A DNA stretch of 20,243 nt from Lachnospiraceae bacterium. GTDB taxonomy: Bacteria > Bacillota > Clostridia > Lachnospirales > Lachnospiraceae. Location of the stretch: NCBI GenBank assembly GCA_900752065.1, contig CAADTT010000118.1, positions 1-20,243 on the forward strand, read 5' to 3'. This document shows positions 14,736 through 20,243 of the stretch, in pieces. Made by a program: the position numbers and the translations under genes. Within the stretch, counting starts at the first letter, position 1. Each line of letters opens with the position of its first letter. The notes beneath the pieces are model-generated. The model saw only the letters and a list, made by a program, of their open reading frames with translations. It was not told the DNA's origin and made no database searches.

Positions 14736-14764
14736 TGAGGCAAGGGTGCAACCATTTTTAAAAT
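14736..14764 (-). promoter_or_regulatory. Possible promoter of the ACT-hom operon
   Basis: On the minus strand a GATAATAT stretch within about 14729-14738 could serve as a -10 element, with TTGCAC some 15-17 bases upstream as a weak -35. Both elements are imperfect, so the exact hexamers and start are uncertain. An AT-rich inverted repeat lies immediately upstream (14758-14790). Confidence 0.35.
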
Positions 14765-14790
14765 TGTAGCGGCATCCCCCTCAATTTTAA
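14758..14790. repeat. Inverted repeat upstream of the ACT-hom operon
   Basis: Perfect 9-base arms TTAAAATTG (14758-14766) and CAATTTTAA (14782-14790) flank 15 bases that include a run of five C/G. The repeat lies between the CNNM gene and the ACT gene, close to the likely promoter. It could be an operator for a dimeric regulator or a weak hairpin ending the CNNM transcript; it has no T-run, which argues against a standard terminator. Confidence 0.5.
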
Positions 14791-14804
14791 TTCGTCTGTT
14801 CCCG

Positions 14805-15341
14805 CTAAAGAATAATGTGAAAAAGACGCAGAAATCCATCGGTAGATCTGGAGAGCAGCCAGGTAAACGGTGTCAGTATTTTTGATAAGATATATACAGG
14901 TCTCACCACCAGCAGGCAAAATGTCTCTGCCCTCTGCATGGCTATCCGCTTCGGCACCAGTTCGCCGAATACCAGGGTAAAATAAGAAAGAAGAAGCGTC
15001 ACGATCACTACAGCAGCCGTCTCGCTGCCCGGAACCGAGTAACGTCCCAGCCACCGGCCAAGCCCCCTCGAGATCCCTGTCGCCGCCGAAGCGCTTGAGA
15101 AAAAGCCCGCCAGAGTGATTGCCACCTGAATCGTAGATAAAAATTTTGTAGAATCCTCAAATAGATGTTCCATCAGAACTGCCCGTCTGTCTCCACTCTC
15201 CGCCAGCCTCCTGATTTTGCCTTTGTCTGCGGAAACGACTGCCATCTCTGCTCCTGCAAAGAAAGCATTTACCAGTGTAAGAAATACAAGTACCAAAAGT
15301 TGGAATGCCGCCGCATCCCCTTCAGAATCATCTGAATCCAT
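14805..15341 (-). CDS. CNNM transmembrane domain protein (TlyC/CorC type), lacking the C-terminal half
   Basis: The 178-residue product matches the DUF21/CNNM membrane domain of hemolysin-like transporters: LVLVFLTLVNAFFAGAEMAVV, ADKGKIRRLAESGDRRA, TKFLSTIQVAITLAGFFSSA and LTLVFGELVPKRIAMQRAE are all intact. Family members usually continue for another 240 or so residues with two CBS domains and a CorC/HlyC domain; here the frame ends at FLRLFHIIL followed by TAG, and I find no CBS sequence in any frame downstream. It is therefore truncated or a stand-alone CNNM. The ATG at 15341 has AAAGGAG six bases upstream; the longer start at 15398 is less likely. A related role in Mg2+ or other divalent ion transport is known for the family. 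Confidence 0.85.
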   Translation of the reverse strand: MDSDDSEGDAAAFQLLVLVFLTLVNAFFAGAEMAVVSADKGKIRRLAESGDRRAVLMEHLFEDSTKFLSTIQVAITLAGFFSSASAATGISRGLGRWLGRYSVPGSETAAVVIVTLLLSYFTLVFGELVPKRIAMQRAETFCLLVVRPVYILSKILTPFTWLLSRSTDGFLRLFHIIL

Positions 15342-15369
15342 AAAAAACTCCTTTTCATTTTTTAGATGC

Positions 15370-15398
15370 AGTATAACATCTTCCCTTTTCCCCGGCAA
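15370..15398 (-). promoter_or_regulatory. Promoter of the CNNM gene (extended -10)
   Basis: The minus strand has -35 TTGCCG (15393-15398), 17 bases, and -10 TATACT (15370-15375) with TG one base upstream. The start would lie near 15363, about 20 bases before the ATG. Confidence 0.6.
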
Positions 15399-15469
15399 GC
15401 AGTTCTGGAAAACATTAGCAGTTTCTTGTCATGCTCCGCTTAATATTTTCTTAATATTATGTAATATAA

Positions 15470-15498
15470 TTGACATATTTTGAAAAATCCGTTACAAT
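15470..15498 (+). promoter_or_regulatory. Promoter of the Gln/Thr-rich lipoprotein gene
   Basis: The plus strand has a perfect -35 TTGACA (15470-15475), 17 bases, and -10 TACAAT (15493-15498). It is among the strongest-looking protein-gene promoters in the window. AT-rich DNA with repeated TTAATATT lies just upstream (about 15440-15458). Confidence 0.8.
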
Positions 15499-15545
15499 AC
15501 AGACAGAACTATTGATTAATTGCTTAGAACTGGAGGAATTGCCGA

Positions 15546-16169
15546 ATGAAACATTATAAAAAGCTTCTGGCATATGCCTGCATTGGTCTTTTGAGTATCT
15601 TTGCTCTTTATGGCTGCGGCAAAAAGGCCCCGGAGACAGAATCGCAGAGCCAGACACAGACAGAGGCACAGACGGAAACGCCGGCACAGACGGAGCCGCA
15701 GACACAGCAGAGTGAGACCCAGAATCAGACAGAGCCGCAGACACAGCAGAGCGAGCCGCAGTCAGAAACACAGCCGCAGAGCGAAACTTCTGACAATACC
15801 CAAAGCTCTGAAAACACTTCTGCTGGAGAAGAGCGTTACTTTTTTGATGAAGCCGGAAATACCATCTACGTCTCACAGAATGCTAATGGAGACTGGGTAG
15901 ATGCAAATGGAACCGTTTATACTTTTCTGGAAAATGGTGTAAAAGACAGCAGTGGAAATCAGTATTATTATGACCCGCCTGCTTACCGGGACGACAGCGG
16001 TGTGTCCGGCACCGATACCGGAGAAGCCGTCGATATCTACCGCAACGACGGCACTTATACGCGTCTGACAAGGGACGCAAATGGGAACTGGGCAGATTCA
16101 AACGGGATCACCTACGAATTGAGGGAAGACGGAGCCATGGACTCCAACGGGGAATTCCATCCCTGGTAA
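15546..16169 (+). CDS. Secreted lipoprotein with Gln/Thr/Glu-rich linker and repeated C-terminal unit
   Basis: The 207-residue protein starts with a lipoprotein signal peptide (basic MKHYKK, a hydrophobic core, lipobox LYGC with Cys24), so it is expected to be anchored on the outer face of the membrane. Residues 30-95 are a low-complexity linker of Gln, Thr, Glu and Ser, including a 13-residue repeat TEPQTQQSE. The folded part holds two related units of about 40 residues (near 104-142 and 168-207) that share the pattern ANG-W-D/A-NG-Y followed by G-DS-G. No family is recognised. The ATG has GGAGG nine bases upstream; the gene is monocistronic between the promoter at 15470 and the terminator at 16208. 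Confidence 0.88.
   Translation: MKHYKKLLAYACIGLLSIFALYGCGKKAPETESQSQTQTEAQTETPAQTEPQTQQSETQNQTEPQTQQSEPQSETQPQSETSDNTQSSENTSAGEERYFFDEAGNTIYVSQNANGDWVDANGTVYTFLENGVKDSSGNQYYYDPPAYRDDSGVSGTDTGEAVDIYRNDGTYTRLTRDANGNWADSNGITYELREDGAMDSNGEFHPW
15693..15755 (+). repeat. 39-base direct repeat within the lipoprotein linker
   Basis: GAGCCGCAGACACAGCAGAG occurs at 15693-15712 and again at 15732-15751, a period of 39 bases (13 codons, TEPQTQQSE then a variable part). The exact in-frame DNA repeat suggests recent duplication or slippage and a length-variable linker. Confidence 0.75.
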
Positions 16170-16207
16170 ATCCATACTTATGGGGTTGTAAATTTTAAGA
16201 TCAGAGA

Positions 16208-16251
16208 GACCACATGTCCCTGGCATCATCCAGAGACATGTGGTCTTTTTT
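16208..16251 (+). terminator. Terminator after the Gln/Thr-rich lipoprotein gene
   Basis: A perfect 11-bp stem GACCACATGTC/GACATGTGGTC (16208-16218 with 16235-16245), with an inner CTGG/CCAG pairing, is followed by TTTTTT on the plus strand. The minus strand has no T-run after the hairpin, so it does not clearly terminate the convergent greA transcript. Confidence 0.88.
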
Positions 16252-16273
16252 GTCGTTTATCCTTGCAGGCAGC

Positions 16274-16777
16274 TCAAAATTTTCTGATCTGATCCGTATC
16301 CTCTTCTCCTGTCTTTACGATCGACCGTATTTCTACATAGTAGCTGTAGCTCCCATTTACCTTTACCTCCACTCTGTCCCCTACCTTATGGTGCAGGATT
16401 GCTTTTCCAATGGGTGATTCCGTACTGATCAGTCCTGCCAGAGAATTTCCCCGAATGCTGGTCACAATACGGTAGGTTTCCTCTTCTTCATCATCCTCAC
16501 AGTAAAGTACAACCGTATCATTTACTCCCACCTCATCCGGTCTGGATTCATCAGAAATGATCTGCGCGTTTTTCAGCATCCTCTCCAGATAACGAATCCG
16601 GCTCTCGTTCGCGTTCTTATCTTTTTTGGCCGCATGATACTCAAAATTCTCACTTAGATCCCCGTGGGCTCTGGCTTCTTTTACTGCTTCCAGCGCATCT
16701 TTTCGGACTACCAGCTTCCGGTATTCGATTTCCTGCTCGATCTTCTTTACATCACTTCTAGTCAGTTTTTCTCCCAT
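16274..16777 (-). CDS. greA: GreA/GreB family transcription elongation factor
   Basis: Gre factors enter the RNA polymerase secondary channel and stimulate cleavage of backtracked RNA. The 167-residue protein has the N-terminal coiled coil (EQEIEYRKLVVRKDALEAVKE) with the acidic tip GDLSENFEYHAAKK, whose Asp and Glu are the catalytic residues in the family. The C-terminal FKBP-like domain carries the conserved SPIGKAILHHKVGDRVEV. It is slightly longer than typical GreA (about 158), because of an acidic insert DDEEEE in the middle. It may be a second Gre-like copy. The ATG (16777) overlaps the ArsC-like stop by one base (TGATG) and has GGGAGG upstream. Confidence 0.9.
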   Translation of the reverse strand: MGEKLTRSDVKKIEQEIEYRKLVVRKDALEAVKEARAHGDLSENFEYHAAKKDKNANESRIRYLERMLKNAQIISDESRPDEVGVNDTVVLYCEDDEEEETYRIVTSIRGNSLAGLISTESPIGKAILHHKVGDRVEVKVNGSYSYYVEIRSIVKTGEEDTDQIRKF

Positions 16778-17142
16778 CACTTTGCCTCCCTGCAAAGCTG
16801 CTCTTCCCATTCTTTTTCTTTGAATCCCACAAGAACAAAATCCTCTCCCACTACCAGCGGGCGCTTCACCAGCATTCCATTTCCCGCCAGCAGCTCATAT
16901 TGTCCTTCCTCTGTCATCAGCGGCAGCTCGTCCTTCAGATGAAGATTTTTATACAGCAGTCCGCTGGTATTAAAAAACCGTTTCAGCGGAAGGCCGCTCT
17001 TCTGATGAAATCCCTTTATTTCTTCCAGAGTCGGGTTTTCATCCTTTATATCCCTGTCTGTATATGGGATTCCATGTTCGTCCAGCCACTTTTTTGCCTT
17101 TCTGCATGTCGTGCATTTAGGATATTCAATAAATAATATCAT
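16777..17142 (-). CDS. ArsC/Spx family thioredoxin-fold protein
   Basis: The 121-residue protein starts with ILFIEYPKCTTCRKAKKWL, where CxxC (CTTC) forms the redox-type motif of the ArsC/Spx/MgsR family. It continues with IKDENPTLEEI and LPLKRFFNTSGLLYK, with the closing RPLVV segment typical of YffB/ArsC-like members. It is often annotated as arsenate reductase, but Spx-like regulation of RNA polymerase is equally possible. I prefer the ATG at 17142 because GGAGG is nine bases upstream; an ATG three codons earlier abuts GGAGG directly. It is overlapped by one base with the Gre gene, so the two are translationally coupled: both families contact RNA polymerase, which fits a regulatory role. 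Confidence 0.85.
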   Translation of the reverse strand: MILFIEYPKCTTCRKAKKWLDEHGIPYTDRDIKDENPTLEEIKGFHQKSGLPLKRFFNTSGLLYKNLHLKDELPLMTEEGQYELLAGNGMLVKRPLVVGEDFVLVGFKEKEWEEQLCREAK

Positions 17143-17191
17143 GTGTTTCATCCTCCTTTTTATAAACCACAGCCGTCTTTTCCGTGCTTTC

Positions 17192-17947
17192 TTATCTGCT
17201 GTCTGCATCTGTAACAGAAACTACTTCCTGATCGTCTCCGGTAATCTCGCCCCTATAGGACACCTCGATTTCAGTTCCTTTTGCCATTCCTTTTGAAAAA
17301 TACATCTTTACATTCATAATACCAAACGTCAGCTCCTTCTGGTCCTCTGTCAGAATCGTCATGCTGTTTCTGTCCATGCTCTGCATCTTCCCCCTGACAG
17401 TCTGCACTTCCCCTTCTGTTTCCGATTCTGTCTCTTCCGTACTCTCTGTTTCTTCTGGGGCAGCGCTTTCCTCCGAATCCATCTCTCCTGTCTTTTCTCC
17501 TGACGCCGATATTTTCACTTCTTCCACATCGGAAGAATCAGCCGCCCGCAGGACAGAAATATCCGCCTTTCTGCCGTCTGTCTCCAGAAGCTCTCCTGTA
17601 TAGTTCACGGAAACCAGATTCCCCACGCGAAACCCGCTGCAAAAATCCAGTTCTGTCCCATCAATCGGCAGGATGATCTCGTTTCCATTGTCAGAGAGCA
17701 CCGTGATCTGCTCCATATCAATGTCTGCCAGAGAGCCTATGATCGTATTTACCCGCATATGTTTCGTTTTCTCCGCCGCTTCCTCCTGTGTCTCTGTCTC
17801 TGCCTCCGTTTCTGTTTCCACCTCCGACTGTGTTTCCAGCTCTGTGTGTGTCTCCGGCTGTGTTTCCGTTTCTTTCTGCTGTCCCGCACACCCCTGTAAA
17901 GATAACGAAAGCAAAAGCAGAAATGCAGAACATATCCTTTTCTTCAT
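17192..17947 (-). CDS. Lipoprotein with Glu/Thr-rich linkers and two related beta-type domains
   Basis: This 251-residue protein has a lipoprotein signal peptide with lipobox LQGC (Cys20), then a Glu/Thr/Gln-rich linker (about residues 25-58). Two related units of roughly 54 residues (about 67-120 and 182-235) are joined by a second acidic Glu/Ser/Thr linker. The units share a G-(x)-IDM/SMDR-(x)-ITVLSDN/MTILTED core and end in V-Y-GE, suggesting small beta-barrel domains similar to DUF5666-like proteins; that is a resemblance, not a recognised match. The ATG has GGAGG seven bases upstream. It is transcribed from 18007-18035 and may carry on into the ArsC-like and greA genes (49-base gap). Confidence 0.85.
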   Translation of the reverse strand: MKKRICSAFLLLLSLSLQGCAGQQKETETQPETHTELETQSEVETETEAETETQEEAAEKTKHMRVNTIIGSLADIDMEQITVLSDNGNEIILPIDGTELDFCSGFRVGNLVSVNYTGELLETDGRKADISVLRAADSSDVEEVKISASGEKTGEMDSEESAAPEETESTEETESETEGEVQTVRGKMQSMDRNSMTILTEDQKELTFGIMNVKMYFSKGMAKGTEIEVSYRGEITGDDQEVVSVTDADSR

Positions 17948-18006
17948 CCTTTTTCCTCCCTGTTTGATCAGCAGCTATTCTTCTTTCTTTTCTAAGGTTC
18001 TATTGA

Positions 18007-18035
18007 ATTATAGGCGCATACCGAAGGAAATACAA
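18007..18035 (-). promoter_or_regulatory. Promoter of the lipoprotein (-arsC-like-greA) unit
   Basis: The minus strand has -35 TTGTAT (18030-18035), 17 bases, and a perfect -10 TATAAT (18007-18012). The start near 18000 leaves about 50 bases of leader before the ATG. Confidence 0.75.
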
Positions 18036-18053
18036 CCGGGTTCATAAAATATT

Positions 18054-18098
18054 CAAAAAAATCCAGTCCGCTGAAAATTATCTTCCAATGGACTGGAT
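18054..18098 (-). terminator. Terminator after dapB
   Basis: The minus strand has the 9-bp stem ATCCAGTCC/GGACTGGAT (18090-18098 with 18061-18069), a loop of about 20 bases and a following T-run (18054-18060). It ends the dapA-dapB transcript just before the next promoter. Confidence 0.85.
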
Positions 18099-18124
18099 TC
18101 TCTCTTCTATAACTTCCCTGTGCT

Positions 18125-18886
18125 CTATTTTGCACCGATCACATCGCTCATGTCATACAGACCAGGCCCTTTTCCCGCCAGAAACTTCGCCGCCTGAATT
18201 GCTCCGTTTCCAAACACCGCCTTTGAATATGCCGTATGGCTGAAGGTGATGACCTCATCCGTTCCCGCGAAGATCACATCGTGCTCTCCTACGATGTTTC
18301 CGCCGCGCACAGCCGAAATGCCGATTTCTTTCGCATCTCTCGCCTTTCTTTCCTGGCTTCTGTCATATTTATAGGTGTACGTATTCCCCAGCGCTTCGTT
18401 TAAGCTGTCTGCCATAGCCAACGCCGTTCCGCTGGGAGCGTCCACTTTAAGCTTATGATGCTTTTCCACGATTTCCATGTCAAAGCCTGCAGGCGCGAAT
18501 ACCTTTGCAGCCTCTTTCAAAAGCTTCAAAAGCGTGTTTACGCCCAGCGACATGTTTGCGGAGCGCAGAACCGCCACCTTTTCCGATGTATCCCTGATCT
18601 TCTGAAGCTGTTCCTCTGAAAGACCTGTCGTGCATACGACCACCGGGATCTTTTTTTCCGCACAGTAGTCCAGCAGAGCATCCTCCGCCTTCGGCGAAGC
18701 AAAATCAATGATGGCATCTGCCTTTACATCACAGGCACGGATCTCTGTAAATACCGGATAATCGTTCTGCCTGTTGTCACAGATATCAATTCCGGCTACA
18801 ATCTCCACATCCGGCATTTCCTTTACCAGACTGGAAATCATCTGTCCCATGTGACCGTTGCAGCCGTGCATTATTATTTTTGTCAT
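18125..18886 (-). CDS. dapB: 4-hydroxy-tetrahydrodipicolinate reductase
   Basis: DapB reduces the product of DapA with NAD(P)H in the diaminopimelate/lysine pathway. The 253-residue protein has the N-terminal cofactor motif MHGCNGHMGQMI, the VVCTTGLSEEQ loop, and the signature VEKHHKLKVDAPSGTAL with the catalytic His and Lys and the substrate-binding SGT. RGGNIVGEHDVIFAG follows. Length and order are as expected for a bacterial DapB. The ATG is preceded by AAGGAG. It starts 19 bases after dapA, in the same riboswitch-controlled transcript, and is followed by a terminator. Confidence 0.97.
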   Translation of the reverse strand: MTKIIMHGCNGHMGQMISSLVKEMPDVEIVAGIDICDNRQNDYPVFTEIRACDVKADAIIDFASPKAEDALLDYCAEKKIPVVVCTTGLSEEQLQKIRDTSEKVAVLRSANMSLGVNTLLKLLKEAAKVFAPAGFDMEIVEKHHKLKVDAPSGTALAMADSLNEALGNTYTYKYDRSQERKARDAKEIGISAVRGGNIVGEHDVIFAGTDEVITFSHTAYSKAVFGNGAIQAAKFLAGKGPGLYDMSDVIGAK

Positions 18887-18905
18887 TTTGTACTCCTTCC
18901 CGGCC

Positions 18906-19796
18906 TTATGCTAACGCAATCCCAAAATCCTTCATCGCCTGCGCCAGCTTCTGCTGATTCGCCTCTTCCATCTCTGTCAGCGGGCCGCGCAGAGGACCCG
19001 CATTTTTCCCCATCAGGTTCAGTGCCGCTTTTACGGGGATCGGGTTTACCTCAGAAAACAGCGCATCGATCAACGGAATCGCTTTCAACTGCAGCTCGCA
19101 GCTCTCCTTTGCCTTTCCATCCATGAAAAGCTGTACGATATCATGTGTCTCCTTCGGCGCTACATTTGACAGTACGGAGATAACCCCTTTTCCGCCCAGA
19201 GAAAGGATCGGAACGATCTGGTCGTCGTTTCCGGAATACAGGTCGATGCATCCGTCCGCAAGCTGCATCAGCTTTGCGATCTGCGAAATATTTCCGCTGG
19301 CCTCTTTGATGGCAACAATATTTTCCACGCTCTTCGCCATGGCTACCGCTGTCTCCGGAAGGATGTTGCACCCCGTTCTGCTGGGTACATTGTACAGGAT
19401 GATTGGAAGCTTTACGGCATTTGCCACGGTGGTAAAGTGCCTGATCAGTCCCTTCTGCGTCGCTTTATTATAGTAGGGCGTTACCAGAAGAAGTGCGTCT
19501 GCACCCATTTTTTCCGCTTCCTGTGATAAATATACGGCGGTCTCCGTACAATTTGAACCTGTTCCCGCAATGACAGGAATGCGCTTTGCCACTTTATCGA
19601 TCGCATATTTGATTACATCCAGGTGCTCCTCATGAGTCAGCGTAGACGCCTCCCCTGTGGTGCCACAGATGATCAGCGCATCGGTAGAGCCTGCGATCTG
19701 TTCCTCGATCAGCTCGCCCAGTACCTCATAATTTACTTCTCCGTTTTCTTTCATTGGTGTGACAATCGCAACACCTGCTCCTGTAAATATCGCCAT
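18906..19796 (-). CDS. dapA: 4-hydroxy-tetrahydrodipicolinate synthase
   Basis: DapA condenses aspartate semialdehyde with pyruvate, the first committed step to diaminopimelate and lysine. The 296-residue TIM-barrel protein shows CGTTGEASTLTHEEH (residues 44-58), AGTGSN, the YNVPSRTGCNI block with the conserved tyrosine, and IVAIKEASGN with the Schiff-base lysine. All active-site elements visible are intact. The ATG lies seven bases after GGAGG, and the terminator hairpin of the riboswitch ends just upstream. The same substrate, aspartate semialdehyde, is used by hom about 5 kb away. Confidence 0.97.
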   Translation of the reverse strand: MAIFTGAGVAIVTPMKENGEVNYEVLGELIEEQIAGSTDALIICGTTGEASTLTHEEHLDVIKYAIDKVAKRIPVIAGTGSNCTETAVYLSQEAEKMGADALLLVTPYYNKATQKGLIRHFTTVANAVKLPIILYNVPSRTGCNILPETAVAMAKSVENIVAIKEASGNISQIAKLMQLADGCIDLYSGNDDQIVPILSLGGKGVISVLSNVAPKETHDIVQLFMDGKAKESCELQLKAIPLIDALFSEVNPIPVKAALNLMGKNAGPLRGPLTEMEEANQQKLAQAMKDFGIALA

Positions 19797-19810
19797 TTCA
19801 TGTCCTCCTT

Positions 19811-19840
19811 AAAAATAGAGCAGACCACTGAGTCTGCTCT
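19811..19840 (-). terminator. Riboswitch-controlled terminator in the dapA leader
   Basis: The minus strand reads AGAGCAGAC, a 6-base loop, GTCTGCTCT, then ATTTTT. It lies between the lysine aptamer and the dapA ribosome-binding site, so lysine binding would favour early termination. Confidence 0.88.
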
Positions 19841-19875
19841 AAAGAATCCTCTTTCATCTACGATCTGTTCCTTCT

Positions 19876-20045
19876 TCAGAGAGCTCCCCATCCATTTTTG
19901 ATGAGAGTCATACAGCTCTTAACTGTATGCCCAAGCGCACAGCCCCAGGCACTGTACCTTTCGGCGTTCTCCCCTTTTCCTCACCTTCCTCTGCACCTGA
20001 ACACATCCGGCAAGCTACTCTTGAAGCACGCGACCTCTACTCTAA
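19876..20045 (-). ncRNA. Lysine riboswitch (L box)
   Basis: On the minus strand the L-box core motifs appear in order over about 170 nt: AGAGGTCGCG, CAAGAGTAGC, the purine-rich GGAAGGTGAGG segment, ACGCCGAAAGG, GGGGCTG, a hairpin ATACAG/CTGTAT followed by GACTCTCATC, and GGGGAGCTCTC, which closes the basal stem. It controls dapA-dapB. The terminator at 19811-19840 is the probable expression platform. The exact ends of the aptamer are estimated. Confidence 0.92.
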
Positions 20046-20102
20046 AATATGAATTTGTTCTGTAACTGTTCTGCTTTTTGCAGCCCTGTTTAACCTTTCT
20101 TA

Positions 20103-20131
20103 ACTATAGCATCAATGGAATTTGTTGTCAA
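20103..20131 (-). promoter_or_regulatory. dapA-dapB promoter
   Basis: The minus strand has a perfect -35 TTGACA (20126-20131), 17 bases, and -10 TATAGT (20103-20108) with TG one base upstream. The start near 20096 is about 50 bases before the lysine aptamer. Confidence 0.82.
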
Positions 20132-20231
20132 CGTTGGATATAGAAAAACAGCATTGAAAGGTAAATATATCTTTTAGCCTGCCGATATTATAAAAATGCT
20201 TTTTTCACCATTCTCTCTATTTTTGAATGGG

Positions 20232-20240
20232 TTATCCACA
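20232..20240 (+). promoter_or_regulatory. DnaA box (single, perfect)
   Basis: TTATCCACA is a perfect match to the classic DnaA-binding consensus, in an AT-rich stretch without a gene (20132-20243) at the right edge. One box alone is weak evidence for an origin; its context lies outside the window. I see nothing else in this stretch. Confidence 0.35.
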
Positions 20241-20243
20241 TCA

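Noticed and set aside
1..20243. CRISPR arrays, insertion sequences, prophage or integrative element genes
   Set aside because: No regularly spaced repeats, transposase, integrase or attachment-site duplications were seen. The tRNA-Ser genes show no neighbouring integrase or duplicated 3' end within the window.

Overview
The window looks like a chromosomal segment of a low-to-mid GC Firmicute of the class Clostridia, most likely Lachnospiraceae. The pointers are strong GGAGG ribosome-binding sites throughout, sigma-A type promoters, FMN and lysine riboswitches that appear to act by transcription termination, tRNA genes that do not encode CCA, and a gene repertoire (Tex, DUF975, DUF4190, DUF2752, PheB-type ACT protein, an archaeal-type phosphoglycerate-mutase-like protein beside hom) familiar from gut Lachnospiraceae. 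The genus is not determined. I see no insertion sequence, prophage or CRISPR array; this is mostly core housekeeping DNA.

Layout. (1) Positions 1-700: the 5' end of a 16S rRNA gene (minus strand) preceded by tRNA-Ser(GGA) and tRNA-Ser(TGA), each unit with a good promoter, then a structured intergenic element. (2) Positions 701-6633, all minus strand: a frameshifted NUDIX hydrolase, a YcxB-like membrane protein, tsaE, tsaB, rimI, a small zinc-ribbon protein, rnz, tsaD and ispD. Three of the t6A tRNA-modification genes and the tRNA 3'-end nuclease sit together in a probable operon. (3) Positions 6677-7633: riboflavin ECF transporter S component ribU behind an FMN riboswitch, with a terminator in the leader and another after the gene. 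(4) Positions 7644-9794: tex, an S1-domain nucleic-acid-binding protein, whose promoter overlaps that of a divergent DUF4190 gene. (5) Positions 9974-11717: three small membrane proteins (DUF4190, DUF2752, DUF975). (6) Positions 11772-14672: a minus-strand threonine-arm operon: ACT-domain PheB-like protein, homoserine dehydrogenase, and a phosphoglycerate-mutase-superfamily protein proposed to be the homoserine kinase. (7) Positions 14805-18035: a CNNM (hemolysin/CorC-type) membrane domain that lacks its usual CBS/CorC tail, a plus-strand lipoprotein with a Gln/Thr/Glu-rich linker, and a minus-strand set of lipoprotein, ArsC/Spx-family protein and GreA-type factor. (8) Positions 18054-20243: dapA-dapB for lysine synthesis, behind a lysine riboswitch and a near-consensus promoter; a perfect DnaA box lies at the extreme right end.

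How the genes work together. Regions 6 and 8 are the two arms of the aspartate pathway: the lysine arm carries a lysine riboswitch, and the threonine arm begins with a putative amino-acid-sensing ACT protein. Regions 1 and 2 join tRNA genes lacking CCA with the RNase Z and t6A enzymes that mature tRNAs. No clearly undescribed multi-gene system is evident. The best leads are the NUDIX frameshift at an A7 run, the CNNM-only protein, the branched intergenic element at 592-700, the paired lipoproteins with low-complexity linkers, and the interlocked divergent and convergent transcription signals around the DUF4190 gene.
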